DNA from: a virus
Strand: one strand, 5' to 3'
DNA: 23,445 bases
Virus record (IMG/VR): IMGVR_UViG_3300017917_003363
Coordinates: 1 to 23,445 of that record
The notes beneath the pieces are model-generated. The model had not been told where the DNA came from, made no database searches, and saw only the letters and a program-made list of their open reading frames with translations. Made by a program: the position numbers and the translations under genes. Numbering within the stretch: position 1 is the first letter of the stretch; each line of letters starts with the position of its first letter. Below, one piece after another: positions 15,301-21,738 of this stretch.

Positions 15301-18088
15301 AAACTCCTTGACTTAAACCAAGTGGTTCATCTTTTGTATTGTATACTCCAAGACCCAATGGATTATAAGCGGAGGTTAATCTTTTATCTCTACCTATTCT
15401 AACTCTAGATGGAGATACTCCAGCTGCTAATTCTCTATCAATAGATTCACTTAGAGCTGTAAAATTAGGAATAAAACCATTCGGAGCTTTCTTACCTTTT
15501 ACAGTACTAAAACCACCAAGCCCCATCATACCTCGTTCTTTATAAATTTTAGCAGCAAAACTTTGTAAATTACCAGTTGATAATCCACCTTTAAAATCAG
15601 CTAATAATGTAGTAAAACCAAATAATTTTTGTAAAGTCTTTAAATTTTTACCACCTCTTACGTCAAAATCGCCAAAACCCTTAGCAGATTCCAGAGAAGT
15701 ATAGTTTAAAGCAGTTTTTACTCCAATTTCAAATGCGGAACCAACTGCCGCTCTAACTGCTCCATATGCTCCTTTTTCACCAGAACTAGAAAATGCACCA
15801 GCTAAAACACTTTTATTTACAGTTTTTCCTAAAGGTTTTAAAGTATCAATAAAATTAGTAGTATTATCTAAAATGCTATTTGTTATATTTGTAAATAATC
15901 TTCTTTTATCATCAGCTAAGTCGCCTTCTAATGCAGATTTTTTCATTCCATAAACAGGAATATTTCTTATTGCAAATTCTGAAGATTTTCCTTTTGGAGA
16001 AAATGGTCCAGCTAATATTCTTGATGATCCAATAAATGGTAGTAATATACTAGCAATATTACTAACATCTAATGGAACCGCTTTTTTTGAAGCGGCAAGA
16101 CTTTTTCTCTCAGCAATCTTTACGTCTGATTTAACGTATCCTAATTTTGCTGCTTGGTCTGGGGTCATTTTACCAGTTCTAAGGGCTGCTGCAATTCTTG
16201 CGTTACTGATAAAATTTGGAATAAATCCGTCTGCTGCATATGGATTAAATCCATATATTGAATCAAATGTATTTTTATAATTTTTTCCAGCTATACTTTG
16301 GCTAGGAGGCATAATCGCAGGTTGAGACAATCCTGGAAATCTTTTAACTTTCTCTGCACTATTATAAGTTATTGGGCCTTCTCCAGGTATATTCATTCTT
16401 CTTATATTTCCTGGATTATATCCTCCAGCCAATGCACCAAAAATTTCACTCATAGCAAAATTTGGAATAAATCCAGAACTTTTAGCATTTAATGTTCCAC
16501 CTTTAGTACTAACCCCTCTAGTTAATAAACCACCAGCGATTGTTGTTGAAATTGCAGCAGCTCTTGTTCTTTCTAATGTTTGTTGACGAATAATATTTAA
16601 TATTTTATTTTCAACATCTAGAACACTAATTTGTTTATTATAAACTGCTGCTACTAATGCTGGTTCTTGGGCTAAAACTTGATTTATTCTTGTTTGTATC
16701 TGCGCTCTTTGTTGTGCTTGAGTATTAAGATTTAAAAGTGTCTGTAATGATTGACTAGCAAATTTAGCTAAATTAATTACAAGTTTACCAATAACAGCAG
16801 TAGCTAAAACTACTCCTGGACCACTTATAAATGAGCCAACGCCTTCTAGAATTCCTTTAGCAATTTTACCGCCTACACTCTGAGATTCTACATCTAGACT
16901 TTCTAATCCTCTATTTAATGTATTTAATAAATTCTCAAACGTAGGTTGAAACGAAATCCTACCGATATCTGCTCCAACTTTTGTAAGATTAACAAATGTT
17001 TTATTAATTAATGCTGATAAAGTTTGATTTAAGGCTTCATTTCTTTGTATAGCTTCATCTGTTGCCCCAGAAGCAGTTCTTAAAGCATTATTATAAACAG
17101 AATACTCTTTTTGTAAATCGCCTAAAGCTGCTTTTAAAATATTTATTTGGAAAACGCCGCCAACAGTTTCTGCTACTTGCGCTCTTTGTGAATCGCTTAA
17201 AGTATTAAATGTGCTAGCAAGATTAGATAAGATAGTAATTGCTGGTAAAGTATCTCCTTGTAATGTTCTTACTTCAATTCCTAATCTTTCTAATTGATCG
17301 AGAGTATCAGTTCTTTGTATTCTTGTAAAAATGGTTTTTAATGAGTTACCAATAACTGCTCCACCTCTAGCTGTCGTTTGTTGAACACTTGTAACGATAG
17401 CTAATAATTGATCAAAATCTACTCCAACATCTTGCGCAGAACTTCCAACTCGTTTAATAGCTTCTGCTAAGTCTGCTGAACTAACAGCAAATGCAGCATC
17501 AACATTAGCTAATTTATTAATAATTGTTGTGGAATCTAAAGCTGCATTACTAAAACTATTAATTGTAGCAGTTAATGCTTCTACGGCGCTAACTGTATCT
17601 AAACCACTAAGACGAGTCAATATAAGTGCATCTCTTGTTCTTTTAAGAGTTTCTTCTAAACCTAAACCTTGACGCGAAAACTCTGTTGCAGCTTGAGCTA
17701 CTGTATCAAAAGACTGAGCTGTATTTTTTGCAATATCAAATAATTGACCCCCAAAATTTTGAAGTGTTTTATTGCTTACATTTAAAATAACATTAATATC
17801 TGTCAATGACTTTTGAACATCTATTGTACTTTTTACAAGAGCTGTAAAAGCTCTTTCTACTGAATATATTAGACCAGCACTAGCACCGAATGCAATAACA
17901 CGAGCATTAGAAGCATCTAATGATTTTTGAAACTCATTGGCTGCACCAGTAATTCTACCCAATGGTTGAGTAAAGGCCCTTTCATTTAATCCTTTGAATT
18001 TAAAATCACGCCCCAAGGCCCTTTGAATATCTCTTTCGAGTTGCCTTGTATCTGCACCTACAGAAATTGTAGCCGAAGTCCTTGCCAT
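12320..18088 (-). CDS. Tail tape measure protein, TP901 family, with GFIPNF repeats
   Basis: 1922 residues. The protein sets tail length; at about 1.5 angstrom per residue this predicts a tail near 290 nm (rule of thumb). Residues about 80-380 fit the TP901 tape measure core (Ala-rich helices; TEFSRQGLGLEETLKRTRDA; GGAVIGNSLKTIFTRIQ). Four GFIPNF motifs follow, at 539, 621, 871 and 945. Between the second and third lies a compact region whose E787, D807/D809, D831-F-K833 pattern resembles a PD-(D/E)XK nuclease fold. Residues about 948-1060 are hydrophobic and Gly-rich, a likely membrane-active part. Coiled-coil-like helices fill about 1070-1560. The C-terminus has two Gly-rich repeats (1606-1668 and 1780-1835) with PAMLxGGE. 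AAGGA 8 bases before the ATG supports the start. It lies downstream of two chaperone-like genes and has its own GTGTAAT heptamer. Confidence 0.92.
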   Translation of the reverse strand: MARTSATISVGADTRQLERDIQRALGRDFKFKGLNERAFTQPLGRITGAANEFQKSLDASNARVIAFGASAGLIYSVERAFTALVKSTIDVQKSLTDINVILNVSNKTLQNFGGQLFDIAKNTAQSFDTVAQAATEFSRQGLGLEETLKRTRDALILTRLSGLDTVSAVEALTATINSFSNAALDSTTIINKLANVDAAFAVSSADLAEAIKRVGSSAQDVGVDFDQLLAIVTSVQQTTARGGAVIGNSLKTIFTRIQRTDTLDQLERLGIEVRTLQGDTLPAITILSNLASTFNTLSDSQRAQVAETVGGVFQINILKAALGDLQKEYSVYNNALRTASGATDEAIQRNEALNQTLSALINKTFVNLTKVGADIGRISFQPTFENLLNTLNRGLESLDVESQSVGGKIAKGILEGVGSFISGPGVVLATAVIGKLVINLAKFASQSLQTLLNLNTQAQQRAQIQTRINQVLAQEPALVAAVYNKQISVLDVENKILNIIRQQTLERTRAAAISTTIAGGLLTRGVSTKGGTLNAKSSGFIPNFAMSEIFGALAGGYNPGNIRRMNIPGEGPITYNSAEKVKRFPGLSQPAIMPPSQSIAGKNYKNTFDSIYGFNPYAADGFIPNFISNARIAAALRTGKMTPDQAAKLGYVKSDVKIAERKSLAASKKAVPLDVSNIASILLPFIGSSRILAGPFSPKGKSSEFAIRNIPVYGMKKSALEGDLADDKRRLFTNITNSILDNTTNFIDTLKPLGKTVNKSVLAGAFSSSGEKGAYGAVRAAVGSAFEIGVKTALNYTSLESAKGFGDFDVRGGKNLKTLQKLFGFTTLLADFKGGLSTGNLQSFAAKIYKERGMMGLGGFSTVKGKKAPNGFIPNFTALSESIDRELAAGVSPSRVRIGRDKRLTSAYNPLGLGVYNTKDEPLGLSQGVSRYSGSKAKTAGASKGFIPNFLVPLLGLGAAAGVGGTATVGSVATSILGSTIVRSVLSFALYTLIDKIGRRIVESVENERGKAITQAATSALSFGVSSLALGGGKKSFLTGAATGLGFGLLGSFDSLTKTQKEVIAASESNKDSLAEFSAAMTTYQTSIDKLSNSTLTDIERTRVLAEKEEALIDIFKETPAEFRDGLKAAIESGDLPRAIEELAKVQAALQSNATNTDNLSRILELTKGGINPDERENFAKALASFKNTSGTSLGMQVRQDPQMLETFRKEIEKAYVNADILANTKVFNEALKAAVEERFTKRDTKTGEIGYFVPPEERNAEEVKRITKEETDKLLAGKQARIEAGTRQNIINSLTNFLQKANIPKEVIDRTAADLQSVPFDQLGSSVEALIKLLEALGFKVKEVTNAKDEEKRITKEYILNLARQAGDVSASSANLEKFQGALSVENLTRYGKEVLNANEQLNPNRISAEKVLTLQEGLRTQILNETEQRGAEAKYIQRVNELLVKTGGDLDKFSKALEGSEQEIVLESQRRRGLIFAEDYRQGRQAARELRTLGGDTQIGDFGAAFFDEFDYRAEDAYREVQLGAKETARTIKSEFNNAFLDFAQGTTTAGEAFQKFALNISNKIQQLALEFSTNLIFGQLFGSTSAFGGSLGNFLSSLGKSKGGIIKGYSTGGKVAGGSGTKDDVPAMLSGGEYVIKKSSVNKYGTGFLGMLNGGRVGKYQYGGEGSFNKANYFQYTGPAGYPTGGQYMIDPTLNLSALLDENNPQNRIREQRAETLFAYLQYVQDVNMRNMEALAENQRINQEIQDQYNAQQNSWGAYASFGMGLAGAGLGFLRNGGHIKGFARGGQNTDNIPAMLMGGEFVMRKEAVNLYGKRFFDDLNTGRVSKFANGGVVGNSNNTGLSTNNYNPTNNVNVTVNLNQQIEKTSEETSTSGERLQDQEARKNKQLAEQIKTQVIRVITEQQRPGGLLGSNIYKKQG
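12584..13273 (-). repeat. Two diverged Gly-rich repeats in the tape measure C-terminus
   Basis: Codons 1606-1668 (13085-13273) and 1780-1835 (12584-12751) encode the same order of motifs. GGIIKGYSTGG aligns with GGHIKGFARGG. DVPAMLSGGEYVIKKSSVN aligns with NIPAMLMGGEFVMRKEAVN. LNGGRVGKYQYGG aligns with LNTGRVSKFANGG. The span also includes the unrepeated 111 residues between them. Such PAMLxGGE units are common at tape measure ends. Confidence 0.8.
15239..16473 (-). repeat. Four GFIPNF motifs in the tape measure protein
   Basis: GFIPNF is encoded near 16456-16473, 16211-16228, 15461-15478 and 15239-15256 (residues 539, 621, 871, 945). Gaps are 82, 250 and 74 residues. Each is preceded by a small or polar run (KSS, AAD, APN, ASK). 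The motif probably separates folded modules and may be a processing or unfolding hinge (inference). Confidence 0.85.
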
Positions 18089-18111
18089 GCCTTATTCCTT
18101 TGCTAAAATAA

Positions 18112-18118
18112 ATTACAC
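18112..18118 (-). promoter_or_regulatory. GTGTAAT heptamer upstream of the tape measure gene
   Basis: On the minus strand GTGTAAT ends 23 bases before the ATG at 18088. Treated as a -10-like box it gives a leader of about 17 bases carrying the AAGGA Shine-Dalgarno. It lies in the 58-base gap after the second chaperone-like gene, so the long tape measure gene may have its own promoter. The gap also holds TATCATAAT but no hairpin. Confidence 0.4.
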
Positions 18119-18146
18119 AAAATATACTTAATTATGATAGTTTTAC

Positions 18147-19163
18147 TTATTTAATACCATGTAGTTTCATTAGATCTTGCATACTTAAAGTGCCACCTTT
18201 TTTCAATGCTTCTCCATGTAAACTTAATCCCTTCTCATCTGCTCCAATTTTAGCAAGATCTTCTTTATTAGCTCCTACTATAGAAGTTCCAACCGCACCT
18301 TCGCTTTTCTTATTCTCTTTCATATTAGTTTTAGCGAGTACTTCCTCGGCATTTTTACTACTTTCGAGCCAATCAATGAGTTTCTCTGGATCTTCATATA
18401 ATTCATCTGCTGGTTTATGTTTAGCTTCAGAAAGGGCATTTCTAAAATATCTAGAATAGCTAAATACTTCGATTTGATAAAAAGTAAGGTATATTACAGG
18501 CTTTCCATAAAGATAATATGCGCTATCTTCACACATATTATACAAGCTAAGATAAAAAGAAGATAATGCTATTTTCTTTAAATTTTTTTCAGAAAAGTCT
18601 TTATTTATATTATTATATATATCTATAATCTCTGATACGTCTTTATTCTCCAACTCATCAAACTGATCTTCAGAAAAGAATCTTTCATTTAAATTTTTAT
18701 CTTTAAATAATGAATTATACATATAATATTCATTAACTTTTTTATTAGCATAATCTTCAACAGTAAACCCTAATAAATCTTTTCTTTCACTTATTAATTG
18801 GATTAATTTTAGATTTTGTTCATTAAGTTGTTGATTAATAGAATTTATTTCTTCATTTCTAAACAGCTTCGATTTTGTTGTTTTAAGATTAGAAATATAA
18901 GATTTTATCTTTTGTATTTCTTCATTTTTTTCCTGCGACCAAAGCTTTTCTAGTATTAAATACTTTTCTTTTTCTTCTTCTGTTGGTAGACCATTACTCT
19001 TGGCTTTCCTTACGAAATCCTGTCTTTTGGAATCTATATCGCCAGAATCAAAACTAGTATTATGTTTAAAATAGACTTTATTATTTTTATAATATGCTTC
19101 CGTATATCCCTTGAGTATATCAACAAATAGTAGTCTTATTTTATTTTTATTTACAGTTTCCAA
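18147..19163 (-). CDS. Probable tail assembly chaperone, second of a pair (TTG start)
   Basis: 338 residues, mostly helical and charged; no signal peptide or membrane segment. The assignment rests on position, between the tail tube and tape measure genes where lambda has G and T, plus overall helical character. Residues about 200-245 (SSFYLSLYNMCEDS, then YLTFYQIEVFSYSRYF) are the most hydrophobic and likely the folded core. The tail ends GGTLSMQDLMKLHGIK. The start is TTG, 9 bases after GGAG. An ATG at 19167 is ruled out because its frame stops after six codons. This ORF is in the same frame as the upstream gene, separated by tandem TAA TGA, so translation probably restarts at the TTG. No slippery site joins the two frames. 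Could instead be a tail protein of another kind. Confidence 0.5.
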   Translation of the reverse strand: METVNKNKIRLLFVDILKGYTEAYYKNNKVYFKHNTSFDSGDIDSKRQDFVRKAKSNGLPTEEEKEKYLILEKLWSQEKNEEIQKIKSYISNLKTTKSKLFRNEEINSINQQLNEQNLKLIQLISERKDLLGFTVEDYANKKVNEYYMYNSLFKDKNLNERFFSEDQFDELENKDVSEIIDIYNNINKDFSEKNLKKIALSSFYLSLYNMCEDSAYYLYGKPVIYLTFYQIEVFSYSRYFRNALSEAKHKPADELYEDPEKLIDWLESSKNAEEVLAKTNMKENKKSEGAVGTSIVGANKEDLAKIGADEKGLSLHGEALKKGGTLSMQDLMKLHGIK

Positions 19164-19166
19164 TCA

Positions 19167-19928
19167 TTACTTCTCCGCTTTTTTACCATCTTTATTTATT
19201 GCATCAAGAAGCTTAGAAAACTCTTCTTGTGTTGCGGCTCTACCAATATACCAGAAACTAATCAAATATAATAATTTTTGAAGAGCAATTTTTTCAAGAC
19301 CTAATTCTGATTCTTCAATTTCATCATATTTCTTTAATTTTTCATCATAAGAACCATCTCCAAAAAGTTCTTTTAGCTTTTTATCTTCACCTTCAATAAG
19401 ACTAAGTTGAAGTACCCACCACATAATTGTTTTATTTCTTGCTCTATTCTCGGCGGTTTGTTCAAAAAGATTAGCTTGTGCCATTTCATATTTTTGAATC
19501 ATTTCTCTTGTTTCTGTCATCTTTTCGATAATTTTAGCGAGTTCACTTTTTTCCTCATCTGTTCTTAATGATTCTTGTTTTAAGGATAATTTTTGAAAAT
19601 CAACTTGTAGATTTAGAAAATCATTGTAAAGATCATTATATTCTTTTTGCTCTTCTTCGCTTAAAACTCCACCATCATTATTAAATCTTTTAGCTAGTAA
19701 AGCACGAGTTAAAAGGCCAGCCTTAATACCTTCAGATAGTCTAACTCCATAGAAAAGTTCAGCTTCGTCAAAAAGACTTCTTGTTGGTTTTTTGATACCA
19801 AGTTTAACTGGCGCTGTAGTTTTAACTTTAGAAGTTACTTTAACTTCTTCACCCTTTTCATTAGTGGAAACTTCAATTTTTTCTACTTCTTTTTCATGAT
19901 AAATATCAAATTCAAACATTGTTTTCAT
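19167..19928 (-). CDS. Probable tail assembly chaperone, first of a pair
   Basis: 253 residues. A basic, Val/Lys-rich N-terminus (15-45) leads to KKPTRSLFDEAELFYGVRLS (46-65) and GIKAGLLTRALLAKRF (68-83). A long coiled-coil-like stretch follows (about 88-165), then a helical C-terminal part with MWWVLQLSLIEGEDKKLKE. This layout, with a conserved N-terminal block and a central coiled coil, is what I recall for pre-tape-measure proteins of marine tailed phages; it is not a strict match to lambda G. GGAG 7 bases before the ATG and an ATGA overlap with the upstream gene support the start. A second ATG three codons in is possible. It ends with TAA TGA just before the TTG start of the next gene. 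Confidence 0.5.
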   Translation of the reverse strand: MKTMFEFDIYHEKEVEKIEVSTNEKGEEVKVTSKVKTTAPVKLGIKKPTRSLFDEAELFYGVRLSEGIKAGLLTRALLAKRFNNDGGVLSEEEQKEYNDLYNDFLNLQVDFQKLSLKQESLRTDEEKSELAKIIEKMTETREMIQKYEMAQANLFEQTAENRARNKTIMWWVLQLSLIEGEDKKLKELFGDGSYDEKLKKYDEIEESELGLEKIALQKLLYLISFWYIGRAATQEEFSKLLDAINKDGKKAEK

Positions 19929-20200
19929 ATTTTTTCTCCATTATTTTCAACTATCTCATTGAGATATTTTTTAATTTTTCCATAATAAACGACACCACCT
20001 ATTGTTTTTATAAACAGATGTTTCTTTGTTTCGTCCCAATTTTTATAATTTTTGATAAAATTAGGATTTTTAAGAATAGTTACGCTAGGTTTCAAAATGC
20101 CAAAATTATCTTTTAAGCTTTTTTGTATGCTTTGGACAGAAAGATTGCCTTCTATAATTTGGTCTATACTAAAATTATAATTTAATCTTTTAGGTTTCAT
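19925..20200 (-). CDS. Small protein of unknown function between tail tube and chaperone genes
   Basis: 91 residues, basic and rich in Lys, Ile and Asn. Residues 10-50 look helical, followed by a likely beta-hairpin (HLFIKTIGGVVYYGKI, 61-76) and a C-terminal helix. No motif I can name. It is coupled at both ends by ATGA overlaps (20197-20200 and 19925-19928), so it belongs to the chaperone operon. There is no Shine-Dalgarno of its own. A role as a tail assembly accessory is inferred only from place. Confidence 0.5.
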   Translation of the reverse strand: MKPKRLNYNFSIDQIIEGNLSVQSIQKSLKDNFGILKPSVTILKNPNFIKNYKNWDETKKHLFIKTIGGVVYYGKIKKYLNEIVENNGEKI

Positions 20201-20421
20201 TTTATTGATATATTTAATTTACTGAAACTTTCTTCTATTTCTCTTATCGCATCATTTGCATTATCGAGTATTCTTTTGCGTATTTTTTGATAAGTTTCAT
20301 CATTTATATTATATCCAGAATCACTTAAATCTTCAAGAATAAAAAAGAAATTCTTGTAAATATTTGTAATTTTTCTCTTTATTTGAAAAAGAGTAATATC
20401 TTTTATAGGATCATTTTCCAT
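20197..20421 (-). CDS. Small helical protein of unknown function, first gene after the tube terminator
   Basis: 74 residues, almost wholly helical and charged, with a Phe-rich patch (YKNFFFILEDL, 22-32). I recognise no family. AAAGG 9-10 bases before the ATG supports the start. It opens a new transcription unit: a strong terminator lies upstream, followed by a GTGTAAT heptamer and a 40-base leader with three AAGGT copies. Its stop overlaps the next start as ATGA. The real gene status is supported by this layout rather than by homology. Confidence 0.5.
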   Translation of the reverse strand: MENDPIKDITLFQIKRKITNIYKNFFFILEDLSDSGYNINDETYQKIRKRILDNANDAIREIEESFSKLNISIK

Positions 20422-20461
20422 AATCTTTTACCTTTATTTTAAACCTTTAACCTTACGATAC

Positions 20462-20468
20462 ATTACAC
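20462..20468 (-). promoter_or_regulatory. GTGTAAT heptamer after the tube terminator
   Basis: On the minus strand GTGTAAT ends 40 bases before the ATG at 20421 and starts just after the terminator's T-run. A -10-like reading gives a leader of about 34 bases holding three AAGGT copies, the last of which acts as Shine-Dalgarno. A promoter right behind a terminator would restart transcription of the chaperone operon. Confidence 0.45.
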
Positions 20469-20471
20469 CAA

Positions 20472-20504
20472 AAAATAACCCCCGCAGAACGCGAGGGTTA
20501 TTTT
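20472..20504 (-). terminator. Strong intrinsic terminator after the tail tube gene
   Basis: AAAATAACCC (20472-20481) pairs with GGGTTATTTT (20495-20504). After one C-A mismatch, CGC pairs with GCG around the loop AGAAC. On the minus strand the stem is followed by a TTATTTTTT run. It is by far the most G+C-rich short segment here. It ends the tube transcript 23 bases after the stop codon. The A/T flanks on both sides would let it work from either direction. Confidence 0.9.
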
Positions 20505-20526
20505 ATAATATTTAATTAATTATTTA

Positions 20527-21681
20527 TTAATATTGACCACTAATAAACAATCCATTATTTAAGTCTTGTGGACCACCAACTTGAGTACTGAATGTCAATG
20601 TTACGGTCTTGTTGGCTCCGATATCAGAACTAAATTCTTGACTATCGAGTTTAGCGCCTTTAAGCTTAAATTGGGCAACTACAGTATTATCATTACATAT
20701 TGGTTTTTCAATTGTAACGATTGGTGTATATGTTGTAGAATCATCGCATACAAGACTTGCAATATTTCCAGCTACCATTTCAGTTACTTGTGCGTCAACG
20801 CTCATAGTTACTGTTAATGGGAAGTCAATTGGTCTTGCAAATGCAAATCTACTGCCAAGTTTTTCGATTGGTGTACGACCAAGATCAAAACTAATTGTAT
20901 AACTTTGAACATTCATTGTACTTGTATTTACTCCACCGCCAGTTGTTTGAGGTATAGTTAGAGTAATATCTCCTGGGCGAAGAGCGCTAATGCCACTTAC
21001 TGTAGCATTTGTAGAAGTATTTTGTAATGTAAATGGTAATTGATAAAAATTATTTAAAGTACTACCATCTACTGGATTTACTGCTGGAACATAATTTCCA
21101 CTTAGGCCTTGTTGGAAATTCATGTTTAGTCCTTCAACATTAATTGTTGTTGTTGGGAAATTACCAACAGAACCTTCTGTAGAGTAGGATGATATAAATC
21201 CATTACCAATTCCAATTACGCCGTTTGTTCCGCTAGTAATATTATTAAATCCTACTGCATCACTACCTTCTGGTACAGTACGGATAAAATAATTTCTTTC
21301 GTCTTCTGTTCCATTTAGAAAGCCTGATATAGCAGAAACGTCTTGAGTAGATCCTGGTGTAGCAATTGTAAATCCTAGATTTTCTTCATTGATAAGATTT
21401 GCTAGAATATAACTAAAGTCTAAAGATACAGTTGGGTTAGTTAGGATAACTCGATCAATTGCAGCTAGTTGACCGAATTGATTTACATCAGTACGATCAA
21501 CTGTAAAGCTGTAATTTGCTGTTTGAATTCTTTGAAGTTGATTAACTAAATTATTACTTGAATTTGGAACATTAGAACTTCCACCAATACCAGGTGTGAA
21601 AGTACCATAATGATAACCTGTGGCTGGTGCTGGGCCAGCGTATAAAGCTTCTGATTGATAAATTATTCTATTTCTTGGCAT
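20527..21681 (-). CDS. Major tail tube protein
   Basis: 384 residues, beta-rich with many Thr, Ser, Asn and Gly. The placement before chaperones and the tape measure gene, its own promoter-like heptamer, a consensus Shine-Dalgarno (GGAG, 10 bases before ATG) and the strong terminator behind it all fit the most abundant tail protein. Residues 57-95 (SFTVDRTDVNQFGQL, then NPTVSLDFSYILAN) and 161-176 (GFISSYSTEGSVGNFP) form the first tube-like unit. Residues 259-300 (QSYTISFDLGRTPIEKLGS, then DFPLTVTMSV) form a second. A two-unit subunit is larger than lambda V (246). The N-terminal 50 residues are flexible and Tyr/Gly/Pro-rich. Two Cys (312, 329) sit in the C-terminal strand region. The tube-like gene at 4040-4846 is a diverged copy. 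Confidence 0.75.
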   Translation of the reverse strand: MPRNRIIYQSEALYAGPAPATGYHYGTFTPGIGGSSNVPNSSNNLVNQLQRIQTANYSFTVDRTDVNQFGQLAAIDRVILTNPTVSLDFSYILANLINEENLGFTIATPGSTQDVSAISGFLNGTEDERNYFIRTVPEGSDAVGFNNITSGTNGVIGIGNGFISSYSTEGSVGNFPTTTINVEGLNMNFQQGLSGNYVPAVNPVDGSTLNNFYQLPFTLQNTSTNATVSGISALRPGDITLTIPQTTGGGVNTSTMNVQSYTISFDLGRTPIEKLGSRFAFARPIDFPLTVTMSVDAQVTEMVAGNIASLVCDDSTTYTPIVTIEKPICNDNTVVAQFKLKGAKLDSQEFSSDIGANKTVTLTFSTQVGGPQDLNNGLFISGQY

Positions 21682-21705
21682 ATTATTGTTTCTCCATTTA
21701 TTGTT

Positions 21706-21712
21706 ATTACAC
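21706..21712 (-). promoter_or_regulatory. GTGTAAT heptamer upstream of the tail tube gene
   Basis: On the minus strand GTGTAAT ends 24 bases before the ATG at 21681. A -10-like reading gives a leader of about 17 bases with GGAG inside it, nearly the same geometry as at the tape measure gene. It lies in the 57-base gap after the preceding gene; that gap is otherwise A/T runs with no hairpin. Confidence 0.45.
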
Positions 21713-21738
21713 CTTATTTTTTATATTTTTACTCTTTT

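Noticed and set aside
16298-16492. Small plus-strand ORF opposite the tape measure gene
   Set aside because: It is Ser/Trp/Ile-rich with no start signal and lies antisense to a long secure gene. Similar short ORFs at 2298-2501, 10120-10317, 11051-11257, 18190-18459, 19919-20116 and 20566-20817 were dropped for the same reason.
19165-19167. ATG start for the 338-residue chaperone-like gene
   Set aside because: This ATG opens a frame that stops after six codons; only the TTG at 19161-19163 leads into the long ORF.
19185-19196. Slippery A-run as a -1 frameshift site joining the two chaperone-like genes
   Set aside because: The -1 and +1 frames both reach a stop within about 12 codons, and the downstream ORF is in the original frame, so slipping cannot fuse them.
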